Positions 1 to 11,496 of a stretch of DNA of 64,000 bases are shown here, one piece after another (within the stretch, counting starts at the first letter, position 1; each line of letters starts with the position of its first letter). The stretch is from Blasia pusilla. Its lineage: Eukaryota > Marchantiophyta > Marchantiopsida > Blasiales. Made by a program: the position numbers and the translations under genes. The notes beneath the pieces are model-generated. The model saw only the letters and a program-made list of their open reading frames with translations. It was not told where the DNA came from and made no database searches. Location: positions 1,550,001-1,614,000 of the forward strand of contig CM114271.1 in assembly GCA_050084515.1 (NCBI GenBank), in the 5' to 3' direction.

Positions 1-2600
1 TTAGCGTGGCATAGAGAAATTGGATGTAGATGAGCAAGTATTAGTCATCTCTTCTCTTCTACCATACTCACTTTGAGTTTCTCCATTAGTAACTTTGTAC
101 CTAGCAAGATAGTCATTTATTTATACATATTTCATGATATCGTAAACCTTATGACATTGGATAGAGCTATGACTACACCATCATGATACAATATATTAGA
201 TAACCACTATATTGAAAAATAAGCATGAGTAAAATTGACATTAACAAACGGGTTTTTCAATCACACAACTTTAATTCCCTCCATTGGGTGCTATATATCC
301 AACTTCATACTTTTTAAGTGTCAATAATACATTAAGTGGGACTCTTAGAGCAACTAAGACATATGTGCTTCATCCTCCTCAAAGCATAGGTCTCTATTGG
401 AGTATAGCTTCTACTTGGATTTTAGGGTAGTATTATTAATCATGGAAGGCCACCCAAATATCTAAATATAGCCAATATCATGAATGTTTGTGATTGCCCA
501 TCAAACTAAACATTCAACCCTCCATTGTAGATATTTGGGTGAGATAAAATTCAATATATATCTCCAAACTATTTAAAGGCTAGTGCAATTTACAAACATT
601 GCTATTGGCCTCATTAACTCTAAGATTCTTTCTGCATATGTACTCTAAGAGGAGTTACTTTTTTTAGTACTTCTACTCGTAAAGAAGTGAAGCATACCTT
701 CCTTCTTATAAAAGCAAGGTTTGTTTGACAATAGTAAGTTCATATTTTTTAAGATTGGAGTGAATTTTATACATGTATGAACTTTTCTTTCTATAAGATA
801 TGACCTCCTCTAGCATCAATACAAATTTCTACTAATATTGGAGCTTCAATAATGGCCGACATGTCATGGTTAGAGGATACACAAAGTAGAGTTTAGAGAC
901 GTTTGAACCACTTGGAGATGCAACGGAGCTACCAAAACAATATTTGCATGGATCTAAGATCTTATTTAATGATGTTGTAAAGTAGAGAACATGAAAGGTA
1001 CATACTTACGGAATGCATTTCATAGGCGCTCTCATTATTTCCATTTGGAGAAGGATAGTAGCTTCATTGCACATATTGTATTCTTAATGGAATAGTAAGA
1101 GGTTACCTTTGTATATTTGTGTATAGCTCATCTCCTAGTATCAATCGTCTTCCCCTATAGTAACAACCTTTGTCTATGAACACTCTTTCCATACTTAAGG
1201 CCAACCACACTTACATGTCAAAATCAAAACACATTGCACAATGGACATAGTGTCAATATCTCACACTTATCGCTACTCAATTTAAATGCTCTTTAAGGTA
1301 GTTAGTTGCTTGTATAACTCGGAATGCAACCCTGAAACATAGGTATGTAGGGTCTATATATCAAGCAACATACTAGCGCATTTCATGCACGCTTATTTAG
1401 GCACAATCTTCTAATTATACTATTGTAATCAAACACAAGAATAACTTTTAACAAAATGTTCAAAACAATCACTCCAAGAAATTGTCACTTCATGATTTTG
1501 ATATTGATGAAGCGCATCTTAGGCAACATATTTTTTCCCCCTAATTTATATCTATTATTATAGAGACATGCTCTCAACAACCAATATGCGGCCACTTTTC
1601 AGGGTTTTGAGTTTTAGAACAATCGGGACTAACACGGCAGGAGGGATAACCAAATTCTTTAACACGGCGAGAATGGATACTATTATGTATTAATGAGAGA
1701 ATTTATAGTAGCACAGATGTAAGCATCCGTGTTACTCTTATCCTATGGTAGAAAACGTGCAGAGTAACTTGCATTCTGCAAGCTCTGCACTTGGAGTCCA
1801 CTTCTTGTAGGGGTCGTAACAAACACCTCCCAAGTTAACTAGACCCCTTTGCCACTTAACTACTAAAAAAAGAAGGGTGTACCAATGGTACTCATAATTA
1901 CAACATCTACCGTTTCCACTTTGATTCCACTATCATTTCACCACTCACAATCTCTTGAGACACGAATTTCATAACAGACTTGTCATTCACATGCATAAGC
2001 ATCCACCGGGAGGGGATACTACAAAACTAGTGTGCGACCCTTTGAAAGGGAGGGGGGAAGAAAATAATTAATTAATATACACGTGTAGTGGATAATGTAG
2101 AGGACGAGGAAAAAAACAAAGAATACCTTTAGGGGCCGTAAAGAGGTAATGGGTAAGGGGGGAATAAATAAATATAGCGGAGGTAACCCCCTTAAGAGAG
2201 AACTCCAAATCAAATTGGGGCATAAGAGGGGTTAGAAAAGAAATAAAAAACATGAAAAACGAAAGCATCGAAAATGCCGCAGCGAAGTGAAAATCCGAGG
2301 CTTCCTCCCACGAGGCTCGCGGAATGAGGTCCGGGCCGAAGCTGTAGTCGTGAGGCTCGGCGGATACGAAGCCTTCCTGTGGCTGTGAGTGAGTGAGATC
2401 AGTTAGTTCTTTCTCCATTCCATGGCCCTTCACTTTTCCTGTGCAGTGGCCGATGTCTGCGGATCCTATTCGCGCAGTGGATAAATGGATTTTCAATTCT
2501 CTGGTCAGCAGAGCTCAGTCCTCGGCGGTGTCCTCACGTTCCCCAGGCCGCGAGAGATCGCTGTCTACTCTAGCGACTTGCGAAGCTCGAGTCTTCTCCT
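1..2600. other. AT-rich flank without a recognisable gene
   Basis: I see no conserved coding sequence, RNA gene or clear transposon protein on either strand here. Base composition is AT-rich until about 2250 and then becomes more GC-balanced toward the downstream gene. The last 300 bases are likely promoter and 5' leader of the phosphatase gene, but I could not identify a convincing TATA box. Confidence 0.6.
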
Positions 2601-2640
2601 CCGTGTCATCAATTGAAGCGCAATTCGATTTGAAAAGAAA

Positions 2641-2670
2641 GAGAGAGAGAGACAGAGAGACAGAGAGAGA
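2641..2670 (+). repeat. GA/GACA microsatellite in the probable 5' leader
   Basis: A run of GAGA and GACAGAGA repeats ends 73 bases before the phosphatase start codon. GA-rich tracts of this kind are common in plant 5' untranslated regions. I infer leader position only from proximity to the start codon; no transcript evidence is available. Confidence 0.6.
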
Positions 2671-2743
2671 TTGATTGTGAGAATTAGCATTCAGAGATTG
2701 GTTTCTGAGGGTCTGAGGATTAGAGAGGAGGGAGGGGCATAAA

Positions 2744-5700
2744 ATGCAGGCCACTGGTGGAGTGTGCCTGAGCGGCGCGAGGGTGGGGGTGAATTGCGCT
2801 CATGTGTTGAGTTTGGCTAGGTCTGTTGCAACAAGAAGGAATGCGGGGTTGAGTTCGGTATTCAAAACTGGTTATCTGTACCCGCATATAGCCCACATTT
2901 CGTCGGTGGTTGGCAAGCAGTCGGCGTTGACAAAGGCGCAGAGAAGTCAGTCGTTTGAGCCAGTAAGGATGTCGTTGGACGGAAATGGGAGCACTGCTGG
3001 TAAACATCTCATCTACTCGTCGCTATCCGAGCTATTTCAGAGATGTAATAAGCATCCGGAACGCCTGGATTCTCTGGAGCAATTTCCATGCGCTGACCTC
3101 TCTTCAGTAGTTTACATGGCAATTTCCGGAGCTGTAGTAACGTTTGGTGAAGCGGAAATTGTAAGAGCTGATGGTGGACTGATTCTATGTCCAGGGAAGC
3201 CTGCCCCACGTTTGAGCGATGCGGCTCAGCTGATTTCCGGTGTGGAAACGTTCGTTTTCGACTGCGACGGTCTGTGAGAGTCTTGAGCACCGAACTTTCA
3301 ATGGACTCTTTCAAAGCGCTGTTTTCGTTACGAACGCGATTGCCCAATTACCGTTTTTTGCAATCGAGATATGATCAATCAATGCCGATGGTTGTAGCAC
3401 TTTAGAGACGGAGCGCTTGCGTCCGTCCATCTGCTCCATGTCGTAGTTCTGAGGATCACTCTGTTCCGATTGCCCATTTTTATTTGAATAATGCAGGAGT
3501 GATCTGGAAGGGAGACACACTTATAGAGGGCGTTCCTGAGACGCTCGACCTTCTTCGGTCCTTGGTAAGTCCCAGAATCCAAAGGTGCTCATTTCTCAGT
3601 CGTGGTAGTTGCAGCATATTACATGCTCAGACTATGTCAGGAACGCTTATGATCTGTGACAAGAGTTGAGCGTGCGAACATCATGACGAGTAGCTTTCGA
3701 TTGCCAATTGAGTGGACTGACATGTGTGTTGTGACTCCACAGGGCAAAAAGCTCATTTTCGTTACCAACAACTCCACAAAATCACGCAAGCAGTACGGAA
3801 AGAAATTCGAATCCCTAGGCCTGGATGTCAGTGAGGTAAATTCAGCTCAAAGTTGTGTAGAAGCTTTGAAGGAAGCTGAAAAAGTGTAGGCTGGAGCATC
3901 GCAAAATTTGTATTGGCTGTTTTTCCAGGGAATGTACAGGACTGGACACTGCAGGGCAGCTGAGCACCTTCATCACAGAAAACGTCTATTTTCTTTGATT
4001 TCTTTTTCTGAGTCAGACAACAGAAACCTAGACCAAAGTGAAGCGATGAGATGCTAGGCCTATTTCAATTATCCTTCTATGGTCTGGGATGGGAGGATTC
4101 TTCACAGTTCCGGCAGGAGATAAGAGAGCCAGAGTCTCACCATTTTACATTTTAGATCCCTTAGGACGTGCAGCACGTCTTCGGGACATCGCCAAGCACT
4201 GTATTCCTTTATCATACAGAAGACATTTTGAGCAGGAATTTGAGACTCCTTGATGCAGGAGGAGATATTTTCATCGTCGTTTGCGGCTGCCGGGTACTTG
4301 AAAGCTACCAACTTCCCTGCTGAGAAGAAGGTGAAGACTGAATGCTTATCCTGAATGAAAACCAATTCTCTCTTCTAGTTGTGTGGAAGCTCCAAACTCT
4401 GACTGACAGACAGACTTGGGTTTCTCTTTCCAGTTTTTGAGTTTGTTGATCGTTTGAGGCTGTGGATTTGCAGTCTGGATACTGGGAATATTCTACTCAT
4501 GAACTTGTCGATTCCAACAGGTCTATATCATAGGTGAGGTTGGAATTCAACTGGAGCTGGCACAAGCGGGTATTCAGTACATTGGTGGACCTGTAATTTC
4601 CTTGCTCCTCCCTTTGAACTTGATTCTTTTGCCCTTTGGGTCCCCCTTACTTCTGTCTTCACAGGCTCCTTCCATCCTTGTACGTTCAATGGATTTTTTT
4701 GTTTATTGCTGCTATCAGTTGATGAATTATCGTATACAACTAGGGTCATTGAGGTTTACTGTTCTACGGGTTGCATGATGATGACAGGAGGATGGTGACA
4801 AGAAGATAGACCTGGCACCAGGAAATTTTATGGAGCACGATCATGATGTACGTCTTTAATCTGTTTCTGGAAGATGTACTCCCTACTTGTGTGCTTGAAT
4901 GAATGCTTTTCCATGCTTGACCACAAGTAGGTCCTCTTCGGTCATTCTTCTCATGGTTCTGTGATTTCCAACTCTATCGTGGTCAGATCTTTGAAGCAAT
5001 GGTTTGAAGATGTAACCCACAAGATGTTCATTTCTTTGTTGTAGGTTGGAGCTGTTGTAGTCGGGTTTGATCGGTATATAAACTACTACAAGCTTCAGTA
5101 AGTATTTTTTGACTGCTTCCAAGGGAATCTAGGGTGGAACGTAAGCCTAGAAGTTTTGGTATTTCCTGTCAAGATGCAGAGTGATGAGTTCCTCGTCAAG
5201 ACCCCAAAAAATGGACTTTGTGACCTTATCGATCTGGAATTGTCGTTCATATGTGCATGTATGTTGGGGTTTCTGGCACTGTGTAGTAGTTTGCACTGGA
5301 AGCCATTTCTTAACTGGGAGGAGTTTTCTGTGGCTCACTTCATTGTTGTTATGTGGGTTCCAGATATGCAACTCTCTGCCTAAGAGAGAATCCTGGCTGC
5401 ATTTTTATTGCTACCAACTGTGATGCTGTAACCCATCTCACAGATGCTCAGGAATGGGCTGGTGGGGGTTCCATGGTTGGTGCGATAAAGGGATCCACCA
5501 AGAAAGAACCAACAGTTGTTGGGAAACCTTCAACTTGGATGCTGGATTATTTGGCTGACAAGTAAGTGGGCTATTGATCCAGTCGTTATATGGAGTTTCC
5601 TCCAGGACTACCCTTTGAAATGTCCGAGAAATGTCAACAAGATTGCCTGGTCTTATCTGAGGGTTTGTATGATTGAAGGACAAGAATATAGTAAATCTAC

Positions 5701-6262
5701 TCCACAAGTCCGGCATTATCATCTTGTAGTTTACTTTCATGAACACTGAAGAAGAGCAGGACTACTTGCAGAGACGTCAGGGCTTAGAAAGATGATGAAT
5801 AGTTTACATGGGTGCTCACCATCATTGAACAGGTTCAGCATCAGCAAGTCACAGATTTGTATGGTAGGAGACAGGCTGGACACCGACATTCTCTTTGGGC
5901 AGAATGGTGGATGTAAAACTCTGCTAGTTCTTTCTGGTAAGTGGGACATTTTTCATTTTCTCCAGATATCTTCTATTAGAAGAGTAACAAAACAGCACCA
6001 CATATTTATGAATGCAGCTGGAAACAGATCATGAAATTAGAGTAAAATTATACTCCAATTGTCAGATAGATTTTCAAGGGTTGATGAAGGTCTGGCTTTG
6101 TTGTATAAATACGCTCCCTTACAAAAATCTTGATCACATTTGTTTCTTACAGGAGTCACAGACCTCAAGACACTTCAAAGTCCAGAGAACTCCATTCAAC
6201 CTGATTTCTTCACCAACCAACTATCTGATCTCTTGGCTGCTAAGGAGTTGGCAACTGTATAG
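2744..6262 (+). CDS. PGLP: 2-phosphoglycolate phosphatase, chloroplast type (10 exons)
   Basis: This HAD-superfamily enzyme hydrolyses 2-phosphoglycolate to glycolate and phosphate, the first step of photorespiration in the chloroplast stroma. Exons read by eye: 2744-3269, 3497-3564, 3743-3835, 4259-4330, 4521-4592, 4788-4847, 5045-5097, 5364-5561, 5833-5936, 6153-6262. All introns are GT..AG, phases match, and the product is 451 residues without a stop. HAD motif I is FDCDG (Asp173, Asp175), motif II VTNNST (Thr206), motif III the Lys of VVGKPS (Lys369), motif IV GDRLDTD (393-399). The cap domain lies between motifs II and III and includes a [14 protein letters not shown] stretch typical of the family. 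The first 165 or so residues precede the catalytic core, far more than in typical plant PGLP. Residues 1-60 are Ser/Arg/Ala-rich as in a transit peptide; the rest of the extension is unidentified. Start chosen as the first in-frame ATG; a later Met near residue 76 is possible. Confidence 0.93.
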
Positions 6263-8924
6263 AGTGGACTCTTTAGGGGTTAGACCCAAGTGTACATTGT
6301 ATTTATTGTGGTATTCGGTTAACTTCAATTCAACACTGGTGATGTCTACCCACTGTCTGCTCCATGCTCTTAAGTGGACTCAACGCAGAGTATTTCAGCA
6401 ACATAGTGAGATCTCAGAGTGAAATTCACAGCTCATTCTTGGTTGGTTGGAAATAGTGATCTCATCATTATTTACAGTTGTTTCAGCTGATCTATTGTAT
6501 CTTCCTGGTTGTCCCCACAATACTCCTCAGGGTTTCTTACCTGGACCTCATATGCTGATTCTTTCAGGCAACCTGGGTCACTTGCCCAAAAGAATTAGAA
6601 GAGAGCTAAGGACCTCTCTCTTGGGTGTTTGTGGAGCTTGTACCACAAGAATTGTCCATCATAGCAGGGAAATTTCCATTATGTTGGTCATATAACAGAG
6701 CATCTACCTAGACTGTTTTTTTGTGAGCTCATTTCATGTTGGATTCCATAATTGTGACAGGTGTCGAAAGGTTTCATACAACACGTGTGATGATTTTTGA
6801 TACAGGTTAGGTTTTCATCAGATGAGGCGGTCAGAAAGAGGGAAAGATTCAAATCAGATTTGTCAACAGGAAAATTTCTGGTAAAAAACACGTGATTGAA
6901 ATCCATGTTGGAAAGAGCCACTGAAAACGAGTTCGGGAAATTTTCACCCCAAAAATTGAACTCCCGACTTTATTTTGGCAAAATTTAATGTTCTCTCCAT
7001 TTTGTGAGATTCTTCCATTGTTCTTTTCTCTATCTATCCCTCCACCCTTGAACCCTATGCATAGGTTGAGCTACGAAATACTAATGGATTATAGATGCCT
7101 CTCATTACTCTTTCCGTGATTAAAGTGGTGCTCATCTCATAAAATTTAAAGAATCCTCCTTAAGGTGAGATACCCCACCTAAGAGGTTTCTTTTGGAAAA
7201 CTAGTTTAAATGAGATGTGTGGCATAAAGGAAAATTCCTGGCTTGAAAAATTGGGTCTAGAGGAAGCTTTGGCAGGATACTCACATGACAAATTTCATAA
7301 GAAAATCTACAAGAAAATTTAGATGGAATGGATATATGTATGAGATTGTAATAGAGCCCTTGTAAGGCTTCATTTTCTTGCAAGTTGTAAGGCTTTAAAA
7401 ATGAGTCCTGTTTCCTGGATTTTTTTTTCTAACCACTGAAAAACAATTTTTTTTTATGGTAACAACTTCCTAAACATCTTCTTAGTGTTCATGACAATAG
7501 CTATGACCTCATGGGAGGAGGATAACTTCTTGATTTGTAAGAGTCTCTCTGCTTGATACATGACCCTTGGACAACAAGATAATGTTTCCACAATGCGGGC
7601 AAAGAAATTTTTTTCCATGGATAGTATGATTATGAATTTGATGCATCACCTTACGAATAATTTATATGTTTTTCCGATGTTTTATCATTTATAGTGTTTG
7701 AAAAGTGTGAAGAATTTTTTCTTAACACTAGTAGTGTATAACTTGTGCCTTGCACTAGACTAGACAACATGCATCCCACAAACTATAATTATATTCTCCG
7801 CATTATGTGAACAAAATTTTCTTGTTTTCCTATTATCATGTATCAAGGGGATAGGTGTTTACAAGTCAAGAAGCCAATATCCAATAATAGTATAAATAAG
7901 CGAAAAAAAAATTGTGGCCAGATTTAACTTAGGCGGAACTATGTTGTGGCCAAATTTAATATAGTTTGCACCCTCCACAAGACTAATCTTGTTGCACAAA
8001 AACTCGAGAGATTTTCTTGTTGGTCCCAAAGATTTTCTTGTTGGTCATAGTATGAGAAATGTTTTCTTGTTGCCATGTGTTAAGCATGCAAGTGTTTGCA
8101 AATGAAGAAGCCAATCTCTAATAATAGCATACTAGTGTATGTTCGTTTGATGTACGAGTTTAAATAATCTATCAATAGGACTAATGTTTGATTAACTCCC
8201 AAAATTTTCAAGTGATATTTTGAATAAATTTTACATGATTCATTGGTTGAGAGATTGAAAGATCCTATTGGTTTTGTATGCTAGGTATTAAAAGGAGGAG
8301 ATTAAAAAATGAAGGGACACTCTCCAATAATAATAATAATATTAGTATGCAGATAGATTTTGCCCCCACATAAGCCCTATTTTACACACTACTATTTATT
8401 TTTCATCACACATGTCGAACACAAGAAGAGGTGGACAAATCAAGAAAAATTATCATCATGTCATGTTACTAACAATATTAGGATAATTCTAACATTATGA
8501 AGCCTTGTATAAAACAATCTTAAATTTTTTTTAATATGAAGTTAAAGAGAGTATGGATAAATTTTTTTCTTAGCATTCCATATATGAGGTTTTTTTAAAT
8601 TATTATTCTTAAATTATTCCCTATTTTAAGTTATTAAAGAGAGAAGCTATTATTGGGTTCTTAAATTAATTTTAATATTAAAAAATTATGACAAAATAGA
8701 TTCTAGAGTAAGTTTTTTTATCTCTTCTCTTTCTTGACTTTTCCCAATCTTCCTTAATAAAAGGAAATTTTGAGTTTAATCATGAGGAAATTTTAACTAT
8801 ATCTTGGAAAAAAGTTGAATATGATGGGTTAATATGAGGAGAGGGAATAGGATAACGATGGGATAAAATATTATTTAAAAAAAAGATAGCAATGAATTGA
8901 TTTTTAAGAAATGACGAGATGGGA
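6263..8924. other. 3' flank and AT-rich intergenic DNA
   Basis: The first 300 bases after the phosphatase stop are probably its 3' untranslated region. Beyond 6.9 kb the DNA is AT-rich with no conserved protein on either strand. Two diverged copies of a short segment (about 7815-7890 and 8055-8130) share the order TTTTCTTGTT, AGAAGCCAAT, then AATAATAG, and look like an old direct duplication. Confidence 0.5.
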
Positions 8925-9080
8925 GCAAGGTTGCACACAGACAAAGTCCGTGTCCATGGACATGTCTATGTTCGTGCAAGCGCAGGTACCTGCGCTCGCA
9001 CCAAGTCTGCCTCAGAGCCGGCCACCTAGATCTCCGATGATGGAGCCTGCGCTTGCTCGAACAAGAATTGTAACACATTT
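8925..9080 (+). repeat. GC-rich island starting GCAAGGTTG (copy 1 of 3)
   Basis: A sharply bounded 150-base GC-richer block inside AT-rich DNA begins GCAAGGTTGCACACAG and contains TGTCCATGGACATGTC, a self-complementary segment. Similar openings occur at 36482 and 39824, each followed by purine-rich sequence and TGTCCAT/GGACAT words. The family is not recognised. It could be the end of a non-autonomous transposon or an LTR fragment. Confidence 0.35.
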
Positions 9081-9514
9081 CCAAAGGTACTCGTAGTACA
9101 TGGAAGACATGGTAATTCATTGATTTTGTCCTTTCTAAAGTATCGAACCAGAATATTTGAGATCAAATTTCCATCGTTGAAAATATTCATACTTGAATAT
9201 CCAACCGATAAAGTTTTCAAATCATATTTTATATGGCTGAAAATATTTGATAAAAATAGGTAATCGTAAGTTTTTTCCATTGTTAAAATTTCGATTGATG
9301 ATTTTTTTCATTAAAATTTTTAGTTTCCATTCCCATAACCCAATACGTGACTTACAACAGTTATAGTCCCTACTAATGGCTTATTAATTTCACGTTTATC
9401 TCTTAGGCTCTTACTAGTAGGATGCCCGCGTGATTTACAGGTGCAAGAGGGAATGATATGCAAGTACATATTTTGGAAAATTTAACAAATTATTTTTTAT
9501 TTCATTCAATTATT

Positions 9515-10007
9515 TATTTATAAACCACATTTTTGTGTACTTTTTGTCCTTATTTGAATGTCCGTCATTTCCAATTGTAATGTGGATGGAACTTCTATGG
9601 CCCACTCTAGATACTGCTACGAACAATTGACCATGTGAGAAGATGGGAATAGATGAATAAGTTTTTACTTTTTGCACTGTTGGACCTTGAGACTTATTAA
9701 TAGTTTATTGCAAAATTTAGACGAATAGGGAATTAAACCTACGTAAGTCAAAAGGAAAACTGGAGTCAGATGCGATCAATGGGATACATGGAATAAAAAA
9801 TTGATCTCCAATATGTTTCCCCATGATGATTTTTGGATGTAGAAGATGTTGCATGAAACCATGAATCACCAATCTAGTCCCATTTGCTTGTCCCTTCAAA
9901 GGACAAGTAAACAGGACTGAGTTGGTCATTATGTATAGGCAATCGTACATCAAAATATCTCTAATAAGATCTTGGATTAAAGATTCCAAAAAAATAAAGG
10001 AGTACAA
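9515..10007 (-). pseudogene. Helitron helicase (Pif1-like) C-terminal relic
   Basis: Reading the minus strand from 9907 down gives the C-terminal helicase signature of plant Helitron Rep/Hel proteins. NGTRLVI comes first, then IIMGKHIGDQFFIPCIPL and SDSSFPFDLRR. After a frame change the fragment continues NKSQGP (the INKSQGQT motif VI), then FSHGQLFVAVSRV, and near 9520 a fragment resembling the usual KNVVYK tail. The intact protein would be a rolling-circle replication initiator/helicase of well over 1000 residues; only about 150 remain. At least one frameshift and two stops (around 9700) break it. No Rep domain, 5' TC end or 3' hairpin plus CTRR end was found nearby, so this is an internal fragment. 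I am confident of the family and uncertain of the borders. Confidence 0.85.
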
Positions 10008-10049
10008 TTCGTTACAAGGCTACGATAGACATTACGAAAGAAATATTTG

Positions 10050-10160
10050 TCTCTCTCTCAAACCTCCTAGTGAGAGGCTTGGGTTATCCAAATATCAAGA
10101 GGGCCATTGCCTATTGCTTCATTGTCAATGAGAGTAGGTTCAACAAAGAGAGAATTGTAG
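10050..10160 (-). repeat. Fragment resembling the G1 LTR
   Basis: This stretch shares GTGAGAGGCTTGGGTTA and, 60 bases later, AGGTTCAAC followed by AAAGAGAGAATT with the LTR at about 17030-17120 in the same orientation. The spacing is similar but intervening bases have diverged. It lies just past the broken 3' end of element G1, so it may be the remnant of its lost 3' LTR; an unrelated solo fragment is also possible. Confidence 0.45.
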
Positions 10161-10165
10161 AAAAC

Positions 10166-10255
10166 TTTAGCATAACTAAAGTTAGCGTTTAGGGTTTAAA
10201 ATAAACTAAACCCTAAACTGAAATTGCTAAAGAAGTTAACTTTAGTTATGCTAAA
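10166..10255. repeat. 90-bp foldback with two nested perfect arms
   Basis: The outer arms 10166-10184 and 10237-10255 are perfect 19-bp inverted repeats (TTTAGCATAACTAAAGTTA). Inside them, arms 10187-10198 and 10207-10218 are perfect 12-bp inverted repeats containing TTTAGGG. The structure resembles a small foldback element (MITE-like) placed exactly where G1 is broken. I see no flanking target duplication. Confidence 0.75.
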
Positions 10256-10289
10256 AAATTAGCGGCTTCGCAATCGAACTAAAACCCTT

Positions 10290-11365
10290 GACGTACTGTC
10301 GATAGAAGTTCGCCAATCCCATGAATGCACAAACTCAACTCATATCTGTAGGGCGTGGAATGCGTGAAATAGCATCTACCTTTGTCTATTGCACACCAAG
10401 GCCCCCTGGATATATCGTATGATCCAAGTACTCAATCTGGCCATAGAAGACCTTGCACTTGCATGGATGTAGCTTCAGCCCATGTAAGTGCAATCGTCGA
10501 AATACATCCTCTAGATGTCGCTCATGCTTCTCAACCATGGCGCTAAAGACTACGATATCATCAATATAACACCTAGCAAAATGGAGACCTGCCAAGATCC
10601 TATCCATGACCCTCTGAAACTCAGCCGGGGCATTCTTTAACCCGAATGGTAAGAAGCGCCACTGGTACAAAAAATCCTTCCCGTGAGGATTGATGCCTCA
10701 AAATACCGTCTACTGCATGTCCTCCAATCTGATAGGCAGCTGATGGTATCCGACTCGCAAATCCAATGAACTGAAGACCTTTGCATGCCCAATCGCATCA
10801 AAGATCTCCTCAAGGGTGGGCATGGCATACCTATCGGACTTCGTCTGCAGATTGATAGGTCGGTAATCTCCACACATATTCCTATCCGTCCAGTTGCCAT
10901 GCACATCCTTTTGGCGGGCATGACAGTGGCATATGCATACTCTCCATGCGACATCTCCACTAGTCCTACTCCAACCAAGTCCTCGCTCCTACTCTGAATC
11001 ATAGCCCTCTCCATGTCACTGTACCTGTAGGATCGTCGGAAGATCGACGTGTCACTCGACAACTCAATGCGGATCCTTGGACCCTTCAGCGTATCCAAAT
11101 CATGCATACTAAATGCAAAACAACTCCTATAACTCCTAAGGAACTGGTGTATCCGGCACCGCTCTCCTCCTGTCAACTTAAGGCCCATATCTGGCTCCCA
11201 AGTCTCCATCGTGACTACGGTAGGACTCTCTGGCGCGGGTGTCGGTGGTTGGTGCAACCCCGTCTCAGACAATAGAACTCTCATCTCCACGTGCAGTACC
11301 CACACCACACTCGATGCTGTGGCTATCATCTCTGGCGTACCTGCAAAACATCCCAAGAAGTCCAA
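10290..11365 (-). pseudogene. G1 reverse transcriptase (Ty3/gypsy type)
   Basis: The minus strand from about 11365 to 10290 encodes the fingers and palm of a Ty3-type reverse transcriptase. Readable in order are GDYRPINLQT, a MPTLEEIFDAIG segment, SLDLRVGYHQLPIR, LYQWRFLPFGLKNAPAEFQ and the catalytic YIDD box (bases 10557-10568), then HGLKLHPCKC, IYPGGLGVQ and GLANFYRQY. A frame change near 10905 and stops near 10710, 10695 and 10386 break the reading. The N-terminal 130 residues from 11365 link it to the methyltransferase region in the polyprotein. The closest relative in this window is the G2 reverse transcriptase (60551-61202), which shares most of these motifs, so the two elements belong to one lineage. 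RNase H does not follow. Confidence 0.9.
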
Positions 11366-11496
11366 GGGTGACTAATCTGATCACTCTTGGGGTGTCAATC
11401 TCCTTGGATCTCGCCCCTAGCCGCTGCCTCAACCGTCTCGGTACGCATGGGGCTCACCAACGCAACATCTATGATATGTTGCATCCTCAAACGACG

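Noticed and set aside
2068-3347. Minus-strand ORFs opposite the PGLP first exon and promoter
   Set aside because: No conserved domain, and the plus-strand reading has clear function; the GC-balanced sequence simply leaves several frames open.
6447-6695. 82-codon plus-strand ORF after the PGLP stop as an eleventh exon or new gene
   Set aside because: The PGLP protein already ends at the normal family C-terminus at 6262, and this reading shows no conserved pattern; it is probably 3' untranslated or intergenic.
10637-10904. Longer overlapping frame on the minus strand extending the 11365 reading to 10637
   Set aside because: Past about 10905 this frame no longer matches reverse transcriptase, while the neighbouring frame does; it is the out-of-frame shadow after a frameshift.
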